This document shows, in pieces, positions 1 to 8,223 of a stretch of 64,000 bases of DNA (position 1 is the first letter of the stretch; every line of letters starts with the position of its first letter). The position numbers were made by a program, and so were the translations under genes. The notes beneath the pieces are model-generated. The model was not told the DNA's origin. It saw only the letters and a list, made by a program, of their open reading frames with translations, and did not search any database. The DNA is from Flavobacteriaceae bacterium (GTDB taxonomy: Bacteria > Bacteroidota > Bacteroidia > Flavobacteriales > Flavobacteriaceae). Where the stretch lies: NCBI GenBank assembly GCA_003443635.1, contig CP031964.1:3132321-3196320 (forward strand), in the 5' to 3' direction.

Positions 1-1
1 A

Positions 2-238
2 TTAAGTGAAAGTCGATACTATAATATGCCTATGGATAATCTATCTATAGAAAAATATATGATAAAAAATGTTGAAACCATTGACGGTGAGATGAATATA
101 TTTGATGCAGCCAGCAAGTTTATCGAAGCAAAGCGTCGTCGTTTTCCTATCGTTTTAAATGGAAAATTAATTGGTCAGATTAGTCAAAAAGATGTTTTAA
201 AAGCTGCCATAAATTTAAAAGGTCAGAACTGGAAATAA
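2..238 (+). CDS. CBS domain protein (5' truncated by window edge)
   Basis: The reading frame is open back to base 2, and the residues before the first ATG (LSESRYYN) read as coding, so the true start lies outside the window. The visible 78 residues contain one CBS half: a segment about a modal threshold (MIKNVETIDGEMNIFDAASKFIE), then FPIVLNGKLIGQISQKDVLKA, the typical second beta-alpha element. CBS pairs bind adenosyl ligands and usually regulate an attached or partner protein. Nothing else of the protein is visible, so it could be a stand-alone CBS protein or the tail of a larger one. It converges on the minus-strand gene ending at 240. Confidence 0.8.
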   Translation, partial: LSESRYYNMPMDNLSIEKYMIKNVETIDGEMNIFDAASKFIEAKRRRFPIVLNGKLIGQISQKDVLKAAINLKGQNWK

Positions 239-239
239 A

Positions 240-947
240 TTATCTTTCTCGTCGATTTACTTTATTTTTTGGTAAATCTGTTATAATTAATTTTTGTTTT
301 GCGGTACTTTCTAAAGTTGCAATTTTTGAGTATGGATACTCCGGAATTGGTTCGTTAAGTGATTTCCATTTTGCAATGCCCGCTACAGTAACCTCTTCTC
401 CAATTTCAATCACAGCTTCTGTGTAACGTAATTGTTTATTAAAGCCAAAATAATTAGAGCTATCTATACGATATAGCTTTAATAAAGATTCAAATTCGGG
501 AGTCGGGTCATTAAAAGTACCTGAAGACGTTTTTTTATCAACAACCAAAAAGCTTTTATAGTTTTTAGGATGTTTAGAAGGTTTTATAATCACTAAATCA
601 CTTTTTTTCTCAACAAAAAACTCTTGAATTTCTCGTTCATCAATTAATGTTTTCCAATAACTACTTTTTCCGTTACTTTTTCTTTGTTGAATTTTAATTG
701 AGTAAAAAATACATTTTCGTTTACTCAAAGGAGCTATTAAAGGTTCTTTTACATGAAGTGCTTTGCCTGTAATTTTTGTTAACTCGTTTGTTTTTAAACC
801 TCCAATAGGTTTATTAGGTGTTTTTAAAAGTGTACGTATAATAACTTGTTTTAAACTAAAAAAATAAACTAAAAAGATTATTGTTGCTACAACAATAATT
901 ATAATTAAAAATAAAATATAGGGTTCTGGAGAAGCTAAAAGAATCAT
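240..947 (-). CDS. Membrane protein with GIDE-like (MULAN-type) domain
   Basis: 235 residues. One N-terminal membrane helix (about 9-31, rich in I/V/L/F) is followed by a soluble domain. The strings LRYTEAVIEIGEEVTVAGIAKW and a preceding KPLIAP-like segment resemble the BAM/GIDE domain of MULAN E3 ligases. No RING cysteines are present, so ubiquitin-ligase function is not implied in this bacterium. Role unknown; probably an inner-membrane protein with its domain in the cytoplasm. The family call is from pattern recall and is moderate. Confidence 0.5.
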   Translation of the reverse strand: MILLASPEPYILFLIIIIVVATIIFLVYFFSLKQVIIRTLLKTPNKPIGGLKTNELTKITGKALHVKEPLIAPLSKRKCIFYSIKIQQRKSNGKSSYWKTLIDEREIQEFFVEKKSDLVIIKPSKHPKNYKSFLVVDKKTSSGTFNDPTPEFESLLKLYRIDSSNYFGFNKQLRYTEAVIEIGEEVTVAGIAKWKSLNEPIPEYPYSKIATLESTAKQKLIITDLPKNKVNRRER

Positions 948-1014
948 TAATTAATGGTTTTGATCTATTAATATGTAAAGCTTTACACTGAAATGTTACA
1001 AAATCTTAATTTAT

Positions 1015-1368
1015 TCAACTCCCTCTTTTAACCAATGCATAAAAATCACTTTCTAAAGGTAAATAACCTTGATCGTATACAAAATAGTATACTGTGCCTG
1101 CTTTAGTAGTATAAATACTTGTAAAATAATTAAAGTCAAATCCTTTTTCAATAAGCTTTGCTCGTGAAGTCCTTGTTTTTTGGTTTGGATTAAGTGTTTC
1201 CAGTATTCGCCAGTTTTTACGCAATCGATTATTTATATTTCTGATAAGGTTTTTACTGTCTTTATTAAATTTATTGTTATACGAATTACGACAAGCATCA
1301 CTACAAAACTTCTTATCAATTCGTCCTACAATCTTATTCTCACATTCTAAACAAACTTTTGTTTCCAT
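1015..1368 (-). CDS. Zinc-ribbon protein (DUF2116-like)
   Basis: 117 residues. The N-terminus has a four-cysteine zinc ribbon: CLEC at residues 6-9 and CSDAC about 13 residues later (KKFCSDACRNSYNNKF), a pattern seen in DUF2116-type ribbons. The rest is basic and helical, ending in an aromatic-rich beta segment (YTTKAGTVYYFVYDQGYLPL). Probably a nucleic-acid- or protein-binding accessory factor; no enzymatic motif. It starts 3 bases downstream of the arginase-family stop and is very likely co-transcribed with it. Confidence 0.6.
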   Translation of the reverse strand: METKVCLECENKIVGRIDKKFCSDACRNSYNNKFNKDSKNLIRNINNRLRKNWRILETLNPNQKTRTSRAKLIEKGFDFNYFTSIYTTKAGTVYYFVYDQGYLPLESDFYALVKRGS

Positions 1369-1371
1369 AAA

Positions 1372-2163
1372 TTATAGCATTTTAAAAACGAGTTCTTTAA
1401 ATAATTTATAAGCCACCATTGCGGTCATATTATTAACATCTCTTGTTGGATTATATTCCACAATATCTGCTCCTATTATAGGGGCACTTATAGATTGGAT
1501 GATCTTAATTAGTTCTCTTGTTGAAATTCCTCCAGGCTCGTGATGTGAAACCCCTGGCGCATAAGCTGGATCTAACACATCAAGATCTAAAGAAATGTAA
1601 AGTGGGTTTTCTAAAGTTTTTATAAAATCTAAATTAAAATCTTTCATTTCAACAAGCTTCACATTAAATCTCTTAGCCTGTTCTTTTTGATGTGTATTAA
1701 GTGTTCTAACACCTACTTGTGTTAATGATTTTATTTTCCCCTTTTCCATTAACCTAGCAAAAGGAGATGCGTGTGAATAAGGGTTGTTTTCAAAATTATC
1801 ATACAAATCTGCATGTGCATCCAGATGTAGTACATTTAAATTTTTGTATATATTTGTATGTTCTTCAATAATTGGAAATGATATAGAATGATCTCCTCCA
1901 AAACAAATAAGTTTATCAGATTCATTTATATCTTTATACACTTGTTCTTTAATAGCCTGATAAACTGCTTTTGGGTTCATATCAAAAAACTGAAGATCTC
2001 CTAAATCAATATAGTTTTCTCCATCTTTAATTTCAATACCAGATTCACAAAATGCATTTGCTGAACCATCACTATCCATTAATCGAATACGCGGTGGCGC
2101 TAAAGCTGGCCCTTTTAAAAAAGAAGAATTACCGTCAAACGGGATACCTAATAATTTAATCAT
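1372..2163 (-). CDS. Arginase/agmatinase/formimidoylglutamase family hydrolase
   Basis: 263 residues with the full ureohydrolase binuclear manganese signature: GGDHS, DAHADLYD, SHASPFAR and SLDLDVLDPAYAPG in order. The family hydrolyses guanidino substrates (arginine, agmatine, N-formimidoylglutamate or guanidinobutyrate). The sequence alone does not settle which, though short agmatinase-type proteins are closest in length. Cytosolic, no signal peptide. It is flanked on the same strand by the DinB-like gene (2 bases upstream) and the zinc-ribbon gene, suggesting one transcript. No hut or spe genes are nearby to narrow the substrate. Confidence 0.85.
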   Translation of the reverse strand: MIKLLGIPFDGNSSFLKGPALAPPRIRLMDSDGSANAFCESGIEIKDGENYIDLGDLQFFDMNPKAVYQAIKEQVYKDINESDKLICFGGDHSISFPIIEEHTNIYKNLNVLHLDAHADLYDNFENNPYSHASPFARLMEKGKIKSLTQVGVRTLNTHQKEQAKRFNVKLVEMKDFNLDFIKTLENPLYISLDLDVLDPAYAPGVSHHEPGGISTRELIKIIQSISAPIIGADIVEYNPTRDVNNMTAMVAYKLFKELVFKML

Positions 2164-2165
2164 AA

Positions 2166-2690
2166 TTAATCTTTTACTATTGAAATATATTCTGCAAAAG
2201 GGCCCATACTTTCCTTATATTGCTTTGCAAAAACTCTTGTTATTTGATAAATATGCCCTAGATCATGTACCGTCCAAGCAGAAATTAATTGTTTAATCGT
2301 TACCGCTCCAAATGCGGGATGAATACCAGCTAGATCAAATTTATCTTCAGTTAATTTTAAAGATTCAAGGTAATTTAAGTTCTCATTTCGTAAATGCTTA
2401 AATTCTTGTAATAAATCGTTCAATGTTTTTCCTTTTGAATTTTCAAATTGCGCAAATCGATCATAAGGATCAAACTTTTTATTCTTATTATCATCCAAAA
2501 TAATGTTCAATCTAGGAATCCAATCAGTTTTTTCGCCATGAATAAAATGTCCTATAATATCGAATGCGTTCCAAGTATCTTTTCCTTCATTTACAAAAAT
2601 CCAATCGTCTGAAAGGTTAGATAAAAACATTTCGAGCGTGCTTGGTGTTTGCCTTAAAATCTCAACAGATCGATCTATACTAAATTCCAT
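2166..2690 (-). CDS. DinB superfamily protein
   Basis: 174 residues forming a predicted four-helix bundle. Metal-site histidines typical of DinB/YfiT proteins are visible: H in IIGHFIHGEKTDW and the C-terminal HDLGHIYQITR. These proteins bind a divalent metal and many are thiol-dependent (bacillithiol or similar) S-transferases; the substrate is unknown here. First gene of the leftward DinB - arginase - zinc-ribbon cluster. Its upstream region, shared with divergent ssb, holds a phased repeat at 2725-2757. Confidence 0.75.
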   Translation of the reverse strand: MEFSIDRSVEILRQTPSTLEMFLSNLSDDWIFVNEGKDTWNAFDIIGHFIHGEKTDWIPRLNIILDDNKNKKFDPYDRFAQFENSKGKTLNDLLQEFKHLRNENLNYLESLKLTEDKFDLAGIHPAFGAVTIKQLISAWTVHDLGHIYQITRVFAKQYKESMGPFAEYISIVKD

Positions 2691-2724
2691 AACATTTTAA
2701 TTTTCAGACAATATACAATTTATT

Positions 2725-2757
2725 CGTTTACAAACGACTACAAACGTTTACAAACGA
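2725..2757. repeat. Three phased TACAAACG repeats in the dinB-like/ssb intergenic region
   Basis: TACAAACG occurs at 2729-2736, 2739-2746 and 2749-2756, exactly 10 bases apart. The first and third sit in a 13-base repeat CGTTTACAAACGA (2725-2737 and 2745-2757) whose arms CGTTT/AAACG are inverted. Helical-turn phasing plus dyad symmetry between two divergent promoters suggests a regulator-binding site, but no regulator is identified. Confidence 0.5.
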
Positions 2758-2865
2758 TATTAAATATTTAACAACCGAATATCTTTTGGTTACTGTTTCA
2801 TATTTGCAGAGTCGAAGCATAAGTTTTTCGATGGTATTAACTGTTTAATCTTAAAATTAATTATT

Positions 2866-3198
2866 ATGAACACACTTAGAAACAAAGTACAGTTGATTGG
2901 AAATTTAGGAAATGATCCTGAAATTATTAATCTAGAATCTGGAAAGACATTAGCAAAATTTTCTGTAGCTACAAATGAAAGCTATAAAAATGCTAGTGGA
3001 GAAAAAATAACAGATACGCAATGGCATAATGTAGTAGCATGGGGGAAAACTGCTCAAATTATCGAGCAATATGTTACAAAAGGAAAAGAAGTCGCTATTG
3101 AAGGTAAATTAACTTCTAGAAGTTATGAAACGAAAGAAGGTGAAAAAAGATACATCACAGAAATTGTATGTAACGAATTGCTAATGTTAAGTAAGTAA
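2866..3198 (+). CDS. ssb: Single-stranded DNA-binding protein
   Basis: 110 residues with an OB-fold in SSB order: N-terminal NKVQLIGNLGNDPEI, SVATNESY, the DTQWHNVVAWGKTAQIIEQYVTKG strand-helix, and EGKLTSRSYE. It is short: the usual acidic flexible tail ending in DDDIPF is missing, the protein stopping at CNELLMLSK. That tail recruits repair partners, so this may be a secondary SSB rather than the replicative one. It stands alone with its own terminator. A -7-like CATATTTG (one mismatch to TAnnTTTG) lies at 2799-2806. Confidence 0.9.
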   Translation: MNTLRNKVQLIGNLGNDPEIINLESGKTLAKFSVATNESYKNASGEKITDTQWHNVVAWGKTAQIIEQYVTKGKEVAIEGKLTSRSYETKEGEKRYITEIVCNELLMLSK

Positions 3199-3204
3199 TT
3201 TAAG

Positions 3205-3233
3205 AAAAAGCCGCAAGTTATGCGGCTTTTTTT
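3205..3233 (+). terminator. Rho-independent terminator after ssb
   Basis: Stem AAAAAGCCGCA (3205-3215) pairs perfectly with TGCGGCTTTTT (3221-3231) around a 5-base loop and runs into T residues. The A-run on the 5' side lets it also serve the convergent minus-strand gene. Confidence 0.85.
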
Positions 3234-4032
3234 ATTTAAGCTTATCTAATAATTCTTTTGCCTCTTTAAATTTAAAATTTGAAGAGTTAGATCTGATTTC
3301 TTCAAGAAGCTTCTTAGCATTAAACTCATCTTTTAACTTTAAATATGCCAATGCTTTAAACCAAAGTCCCTTTGATCTATCTAGAATATTTGAAGTAGAA
3401 ACTATTTTAAACGCTTCAATAGCCTTATCATTTTCATCTAATTCTAAATATGACATCCCTTGATACAAAAACATTAGTGTATCAACTTCTGTTGAAGTTT
3501 TTTTATAAACTTCAAAATCAATTAAAGCCTCTTTATATTTTTTATTTTGAAAAGATAAAACTCCTTTAGACAATTTATTTTGTGTATCGTCTCGTGTTAC
3601 AAAAGATGGCAAATCATTAACATTATAGTATTCAACATATAAGGTATCTATGAATTGATTAGGGGGAAAAATACTTACTCTTAAAATTATCATTAATAAA
3701 ATTACAGCAGCAGAAGTCATAAGAACATATTTATTTTTATTAAAAAAACTTTTCTTATGATGATATTTCTTTTTTGCTTCCTCCAATTGGGTTTTTATAA
3801 CTATGGCTTCTTCACTTTTTAAAAACTCATTAAGTTTCTTCGTGTAATCATTATTTGGGAAGTTTTTATTGGATATTTTTTCTCCTAGGTAATGATTTAA
3901 ATCATCATAAAGCTCAACTTCTTTTTTTAGATCTTTGTTTTCTAGTATACGTTTCTCGAAACGTAACATCACTTCAGAAGACATATCTCCACCTAAATAA
4001 GCTTCTATTTCTTTATAAAACTCGTCTTCCAT
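3232..4032 (-). CDS. Membrane TPR protein paired with an ECF sigma factor
   Basis: 266 residues. The N-terminal 90 residues are charged and helical (EIEAYLGGDMSSEVMLRFEKRILENKDLKKEVELYDDLNHYL), like the cytoplasmic arm of Bacteroidota anti-sigma proteins but without the HxxxCxxC zinc motif. A single membrane helix follows (about 104-123, YVLMTSAAVILLMIILRVSIF). The outer part has TPR-like repeats (KYKEALIDFEVYKK..YQGMSYLELDENDKAIEAFKIV). Its start codon overlaps the sigma-factor stop, so the two are translationally coupled. The likely role is control of that sigma factor from the membrane; this is inferred from arrangement and topology only. Confidence 0.65.
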   Translation of the reverse strand: MEDEFYKEIEAYLGGDMSSEVMLRFEKRILENKDLKKEVELYDDLNHYLGEKISNKNFPNNDYTKKLNEFLKSEEAIVIKTQLEEAKKKYHHKKSFFNKNKYVLMTSAAVILLMIILRVSIFPPNQFIDTLYVEYYNVNDLPSFVTRDDTQNKLSKGVLSFQNKKYKEALIDFEVYKKTSTEVDTLMFLYQGMSYLELDENDKAIEAFKIVSTSNILDRSKGLWFKALAYLKLKDEFNAKKLLEEIRSNSSNFKFKEAKELLDKLK

Positions 4033-4598
4033 TATGACACCAAATTTCGATATTTAGAATCTGCTTTTATTAAATCTGCTAATTTCTTTTTACATTTAAA
4101 TACTCGTTGAAACGCCACATTTTCACACGAATACTTAAACTTTGCAACTATTGTTTTATAGGATACTTTATTAAAGAAATCTTTTAATAAAGCTCTACAA
4201 TTATCAGTAAGTAATTTCAATTTTTCTTCAAATAAATCCCATTTCTCCTGTTCTAAGATAGAAGTTATTGTATCATTTTCATTCGCTTTTAGTTCAAAAA
4301 CACCTTCATTTCTTACCTCTTTTTTTCTATTATTTAATTCTTTAAGCCATAAATTTTTACAGATTGTAAATATATACCCTTCAAAAGATGATTTGATTTG
4401 AACACTGTTAACTTTAGCTCGAGTGATTAATTGAAATAATGCATTCTGGAATATTTCTTCTGCATCTTGAGCTGTTCCATTATTACGCTTTATATAAACA
4501 ATTACTCTAGGTAGTAATTTAGTATATAACAATTTTAAAATTAACGGATCACCATTAACAAGCAGTTCTATTTGCGCATCATTAGAAACTAACTGCAT
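4032..4598 (-). CDS. ECF-type RNA polymerase sigma factor
   Basis: 188 residues. Region 2 is visible as LLPRVIVYIKRNNGTAQDAEEIFQNALFQLITRAK followed by FEGYIFTICKNLWLKELNNRKKE. Region 4 is LLKDFFNKVSYKTIVAKFKYSCENVAFQRVFKCKKKLADLI. This is the short sigma-70 layout without regions 1 or 3. It is divergent from the lipoprotein/CHAT operon with only 89 bases between, so that operon is an obvious candidate target. The downstream TPR membrane protein probably regulates it. Confidence 0.85.
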   Translation of the reverse strand: MQLVSNDAQIELLVNGDPLILKLLYTKLLPRVIVYIKRNNGTAQDAEEIFQNALFQLITRAKVNSVQIKSSFEGYIFTICKNLWLKELNNRKKEVRNEGVFELKANENDTITSILEQEKWDLFEEKLKLLTDNCRALLKDFFNKVSYKTIVAKFKYSCENVAFQRVFKCKKKLADLIKADSKYRNLVS

Positions 4599-4687
4599 AC
4601 AATATCTTAATTATGGGTAAGATTTTCAATTTATATTAACAAGTAAGCAAAATACAGTATAATTTATTAATTTTAAAACTTATATTT

Positions 4688-5341
4688 ATGAAGAACAAAT
4701 TTATTTTAACACTAATAATGGTGTTTTTAGCATATGCTTGTAGTACAGACGATGAAACATTCGATAATCAAACCATTAACGAAATTGAAAATTTAAATCA
4801 AGAATTTCCAAACGAAGATAATTTAATAATCATAAATGCTTCTGATACAATATCTTCAAGCAATCCATTAAACTTAAACATTACAAATAATTCTATTCCT
4901 GAACACGAAAATTCTTTTCCAGGCGGTGAAGATATTGGAGATGTTCCAGACAACGGAGGTAATGAAAGTGATAGCGATAATGGTGGTGATTCTAGTAATA
5001 CAATTTGTTCTAGTGCTGGAATTCCAACTGCCACAGTTGAAGATTTAGAGCTCGGTATAGTTTTAGCAATAACTTATAGTTCTTCATTATCAATAGGTGA
5101 AATAAATTGTGTACGACAAGAATACTTTCAAGATCCGGAACTACTTTGTTTAAGTTTAAAAAGACCCCCTTTTCCAGCTAATGATCCTTATCACGATACA
5201 TGGGTTATCACAGGCGAAGGTTGTGATTCAGGTCCAGGCGGAGGATCAGCAGGTGGAGGGTCAACAGGTGGAGTATCATCAAGCACTCCTGTTACTAATA
5301 AAACACAGAATGATCCTAGAGTTAGCATATCTGTGAATTAA
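4688..5341 (+). CDS. Secreted lipoprotein, Gly/Asn/Asp-rich, unknown function
   Basis: 217 residues. Signal peptide with lipobox (FLAYAC, lipid-attached Cys18), followed by a low-complexity stretch rich in N, D, E, S and G (about 20-105). A short folded part carries four further cysteines (TICSSAG, EINCVRQ, LLCLSL, GEGCDSG), and a glycine-serine tail ends the protein. No known domain recognised. Eight bases separate it from the CHAT gene, so they form one operon. The disordered architecture and position make it a possible partner or substrate of the CHAT protein, which is inference. Confidence 0.65.
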   Translation: MKNKFILTLIMVFLAYACSTDDETFDNQTINEIENLNQEFPNEDNLIIINASDTISSSNPLNLNITNNSIPEHENSFPGGEDIGDVPDNGGNESDSDNGGDSSNTICSSAGIPTATVEDLELGIVLAITYSSSLSIGEINCVRQEYFQDPELLCLSLKRPPFPANDPYHDTWVITGEGCDSGPGGGSAGGGSTGGVSSSTPVTNKTQNDPRVSISVN

Positions 5342-5349
5342 TTTATTAT

Positions 5350-8115
5350 ATGATTAAAAAAAAACAAAATCAGTATTTTAATTATCTATTAATAAAGTGT
5401 TTTTTGTTGATTTTGTTTTTTTTTATATCCAAAAGTTTTTCACAAAATCGGGTTCAATTCAAAAAACTGATTAATTCTCCTATTTCTAAAAGTAAAAAAA
5501 TACAAAAAGCAGATTCTTTAATTACTATTTTTGAAAGTAATGATATTGATTCTTTGCCCTACATATATAATGATTACGCATATTGGTTATTTGATAACAA
5601 TGAGATAAAAAAAACTATTCTGCATGAAGAGAAAGCTTTAGTCCTCTCCAAAAAAAAAGTTTTTATAGATACTGCTTTTGTGCAAAGAAGCGCTTCATCT
5701 TTAGGGTTTTATTATTCACATAATAATCAATTACAAAAAAGTATTGATGCATACCTTGAAGTCATTCGAATAAATAATAAAACTCGCAGAGCTTCAATAA
5801 CCTACCTTACATTGGCTGATGTTTATGATGCTTTACAAGATTATCATAAAGCTTATAAATATTATGAATTGGCTATTTCCTTATTAATTAATAGCCAACA
5901 AGACAAACATTTTTTAAGAAATGCATATCAAAACTTAACATTTACTTGCTATTCAATAAAAACAAAAGAAAGCCTTAAAAATGGACGAAAATTTGGAAGA
6001 GCAGCTGATTCGCTAGCAGCTATTATTGAAACTCCTACAAGCGAATTATTTAAAATTAAATTAAATTTAGCATTAATGTACAACGAGGAGAAAGCCCTAA
6101 ATTTTAATAGTGCATTACACTATTATAATGAAGCACTCCAAATTGCAAAAAAAGCTAAAGATAGCATCAAAACACGTAGAGTTTATCAAGGATTAGGTGA
6201 TTTATACAATATTTTTGATCACAATAAATCTATAGAGTTTTACAATAAATCTATAGAGTTTGCTAATAAAAAAGATACTCTTTTTTTAAGTGATGTACAT
6301 TATGGTCTAGGGCATACCTATAGTTTTAAAAAAGATTATGATATTAGTTTAAATTATCGGCATAAAGCTCTGGACATTTTAACAAGAAATAATTTTCTTA
6401 ATCCCAAAGAAATAGATTCCACTTTTCTTATCAACTTCCAATATAAGAGGCAACTTTTAATTAATTTACAAGAACTTGCTCAAACCTATTTAAATTATCA
6501 TGAGGATAAAAAAGATGTAGATGTTCTCGAAAAAGTAGTTGCCTATTTTAAAATGTGTGATACTCTTATAGATGCTTTAAAAGCAGATAGTAGTGATTTT
6601 AAATCACGTTTATATTGGCGAGAATTAAGTACGGATATTTATGGAAAAGCTATTAGAGCATGTTACTTAAATAATAATATTGAGGATGCTTTTTATTTTA
6701 TGGAAAAAAATAAAGCTTTATTGTTATTAGAAGACATCTCTAACAAAAAATTTAAACGTGCTTTACGATTACCTCCTAATCTTTTAGAAAAAAGCAGCAT
6801 ACTAAAGAAAAAAATCACTCTAATAAATAATCGTTTATATAATGAAAATATTCTAACTAAAAAGGAAATTGATTCTTTAAAAAAACAACGTATAGACCTG
6901 GGGATCGAACTTTCTTTTCTTGAAAAAGATATTAAGGTTGAAACACTAAATATCGAGACTTCCATATTATCACTTCAAGATGTACAGTATAATTTAAGTA
7001 ACAATGAGGTGATTATAGAGTATCACATCTCTATCGATGATGGTTATGGTATTTTAACTAATAAAGACAATGGGTATGTTCTATTTATTACTAAAGATGA
7101 TACTCATTTTTTTGAGATCGATCAGCTTGGAGAACTAAAAAAAGAAATTATAACTCTAATTAATTCTTTTAAAACTCCTTTTAAAACAAATCAAGATATT
7201 AAAACATTTAGTGCACTTTCTAATACTGTTTTTAATAAACTATTCCCATCTAAGCAAGTACAGCAATTAATTAAGGGTAAAACAGTTACTATTGTTCCTG
7301 ATAATTATTTATCGCTACTCCCTTTCGAAACCTTATCAACCAGTTCGGATAATACGTCTTATTTAATTTATAATACAGAAATACACTACCTCTATTCTAA
7401 TTCTTTTTTAGAAAACACAAAAAAAGAAGGATTTTCTAACAACAAAAGTTTAGCAATAGCTCCTATCAATTTTAAAGATAAAGGCCTATTAACATTAAAT
7501 CATAGTGAGCAAGAAATAAATAGTATTCAAAATTATTATCCTGGTACAATTTTATCAAATACTAATGCTACAAAAACTAATTTTCTTAATGCACTACCTT
7601 CTAGTGGAATTATACATATTGCATCACACGCAAATGCACAAGATAAAAGATCTCCTTGGATCGCTTTTAATGATGAAAACATCACTTTAGAAGAACTGTA
7701 TTTAACTCAAAATAATGCTTCTTTGGTAATGCTTAGTGGTTGTAACACCTCAATAGGCGAGCAAGAAATTGGTGAAGGGGTGATGAGTCTGGCTAGAGGT
7801 TTCTTTTACTCCGGTTCACAAAGTGTCATTTCATCACTTTGGAGTATTGATGATCGCATAACTTCTGAAATCACAAACAGTTTTTATAAAAATTTAAGTG
7901 ATGGGCAAACAAAATCTAAAGCACTACACAATGCTAAATTAACTTATTTAAACAATCATAATTTATCTGAAGCATCTCCTTATTACTGGGCTTCTTTTAT
8001 TTTATTAGGAGAAAATAATACACTTAAACCACCCTCTTCTAAATGGTTTTTCTACTTATTTTTTTTCATATTAGCCTGTATAATTCTTTATTTTATTAAA
8101 AAAAACAAGCCATAA
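5350..8115 (+). CDS. Secreted TPR-CHAT protein (caspase-like fold)
   Basis: 921 residues. N-terminal signal peptide or anchor (about 13-32, ending SKSFSQ), multiple TPR repeats over roughly 60-460, a helical linker, and a C-terminal CHAT domain from about 640 to 880. The expected His-Cys dyad is present: HIASHANAQ (His near 760) and MLSGCNTSIGEQEIGEG (Cys near 797). A final membrane helix (about 895-915) is followed by KKNKP. CHAT domains belong to the caspase-like clan, some being TPR-gated proteases. The signal sequence puts the bulk in the periplasm or at the cell surface. A 20-base exact tandem repeat (6221-6240 and 6242-6261) encodes NKSIEFY-NKSIEFA within a TPR. Operon partner of the upstream lipoprotein. 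Confidence 0.85.
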   Translation: MIKKKQNQYFNYLLIKCFLLILFFFISKSFSQNRVQFKKLINSPISKSKKIQKADSLITIFESNDIDSLPYIYNDYAYWLFDNNEIKKTILHEEKALVLSKKKVFIDTAFVQRSASSLGFYYSHNNQLQKSIDAYLEVIRINNKTRRASITYLTLADVYDALQDYHKAYKYYELAISLLINSQQDKHFLRNAYQNLTFTCYSIKTKESLKNGRKFGRAADSLAAIIETPTSELFKIKLNLALMYNEEKALNFNSALHYYNEALQIAKKAKDSIKTRRVYQGLGDLYNIFDHNKSIEFYNKSIEFANKKDTLFLSDVHYGLGHTYSFKKDYDISLNYRHKALDILTRNNFLNPKEIDSTFLINFQYKRQLLINLQELAQTYLNYHEDKKDVDVLEKVVAYFKMCDTLIDALKADSSDFKSRLYWRELSTDIYGKAIRACYLNNNIEDAFYFMEKNKALLLLEDISNKKFKRALRLPPNLLEKSSILKKKITLINNRLYNENILTKKEIDSLKKQRIDLGIELSFLEKDIKVETLNIETSILSLQDVQYNLSNNEVIIEYHISIDDGYGILTNKDNGYVLFITKDDTHFFEIDQLGELKKEIITLINSFKTPFKTNQDIKTFSALSNTVFNKLFPSKQVQQLIKGKTVTIVPDNYLSLLPFETLSTSSDNTSYLIYNTEIHYLYSNSFLENTKKEGFSNNKSLAIAPINFKDKGLLTLNHSEQEINSIQNYYPGTILSNTNATKTNFLNALPSSGIIHIASHANAQDKRSPWIAFNDENITLEELYLTQNNASLVMLSGCNTSIGEQEIGEGVMSLARGFFYSGSQSVISSLWSIDDRITSEITNSFYKNLSDGQTKSKALHNAKLTYLNNHNLSEASPYYWASFILLGENNTLKPPSSKWFFYLFFFILACIILYFIKKNKP

Positions 8116-8223
8116 CATTCTAACATTCAGTTAGTTTTTAAATTTATTTGTTTTTTTAACAAAAATCTGAGGTAAGAATTATTTTTTTGATGAACACTTT
8201 ATTGAAAAGCAATTTTTAATACT

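Noticed and set aside
4798-5034. 78-codon minus-strand frame opposite the lipoprotein gene
   Set aside because: Shadow of a low-complexity coding region; serine/leucine/proline-rich composition mirrors the opposite strand.
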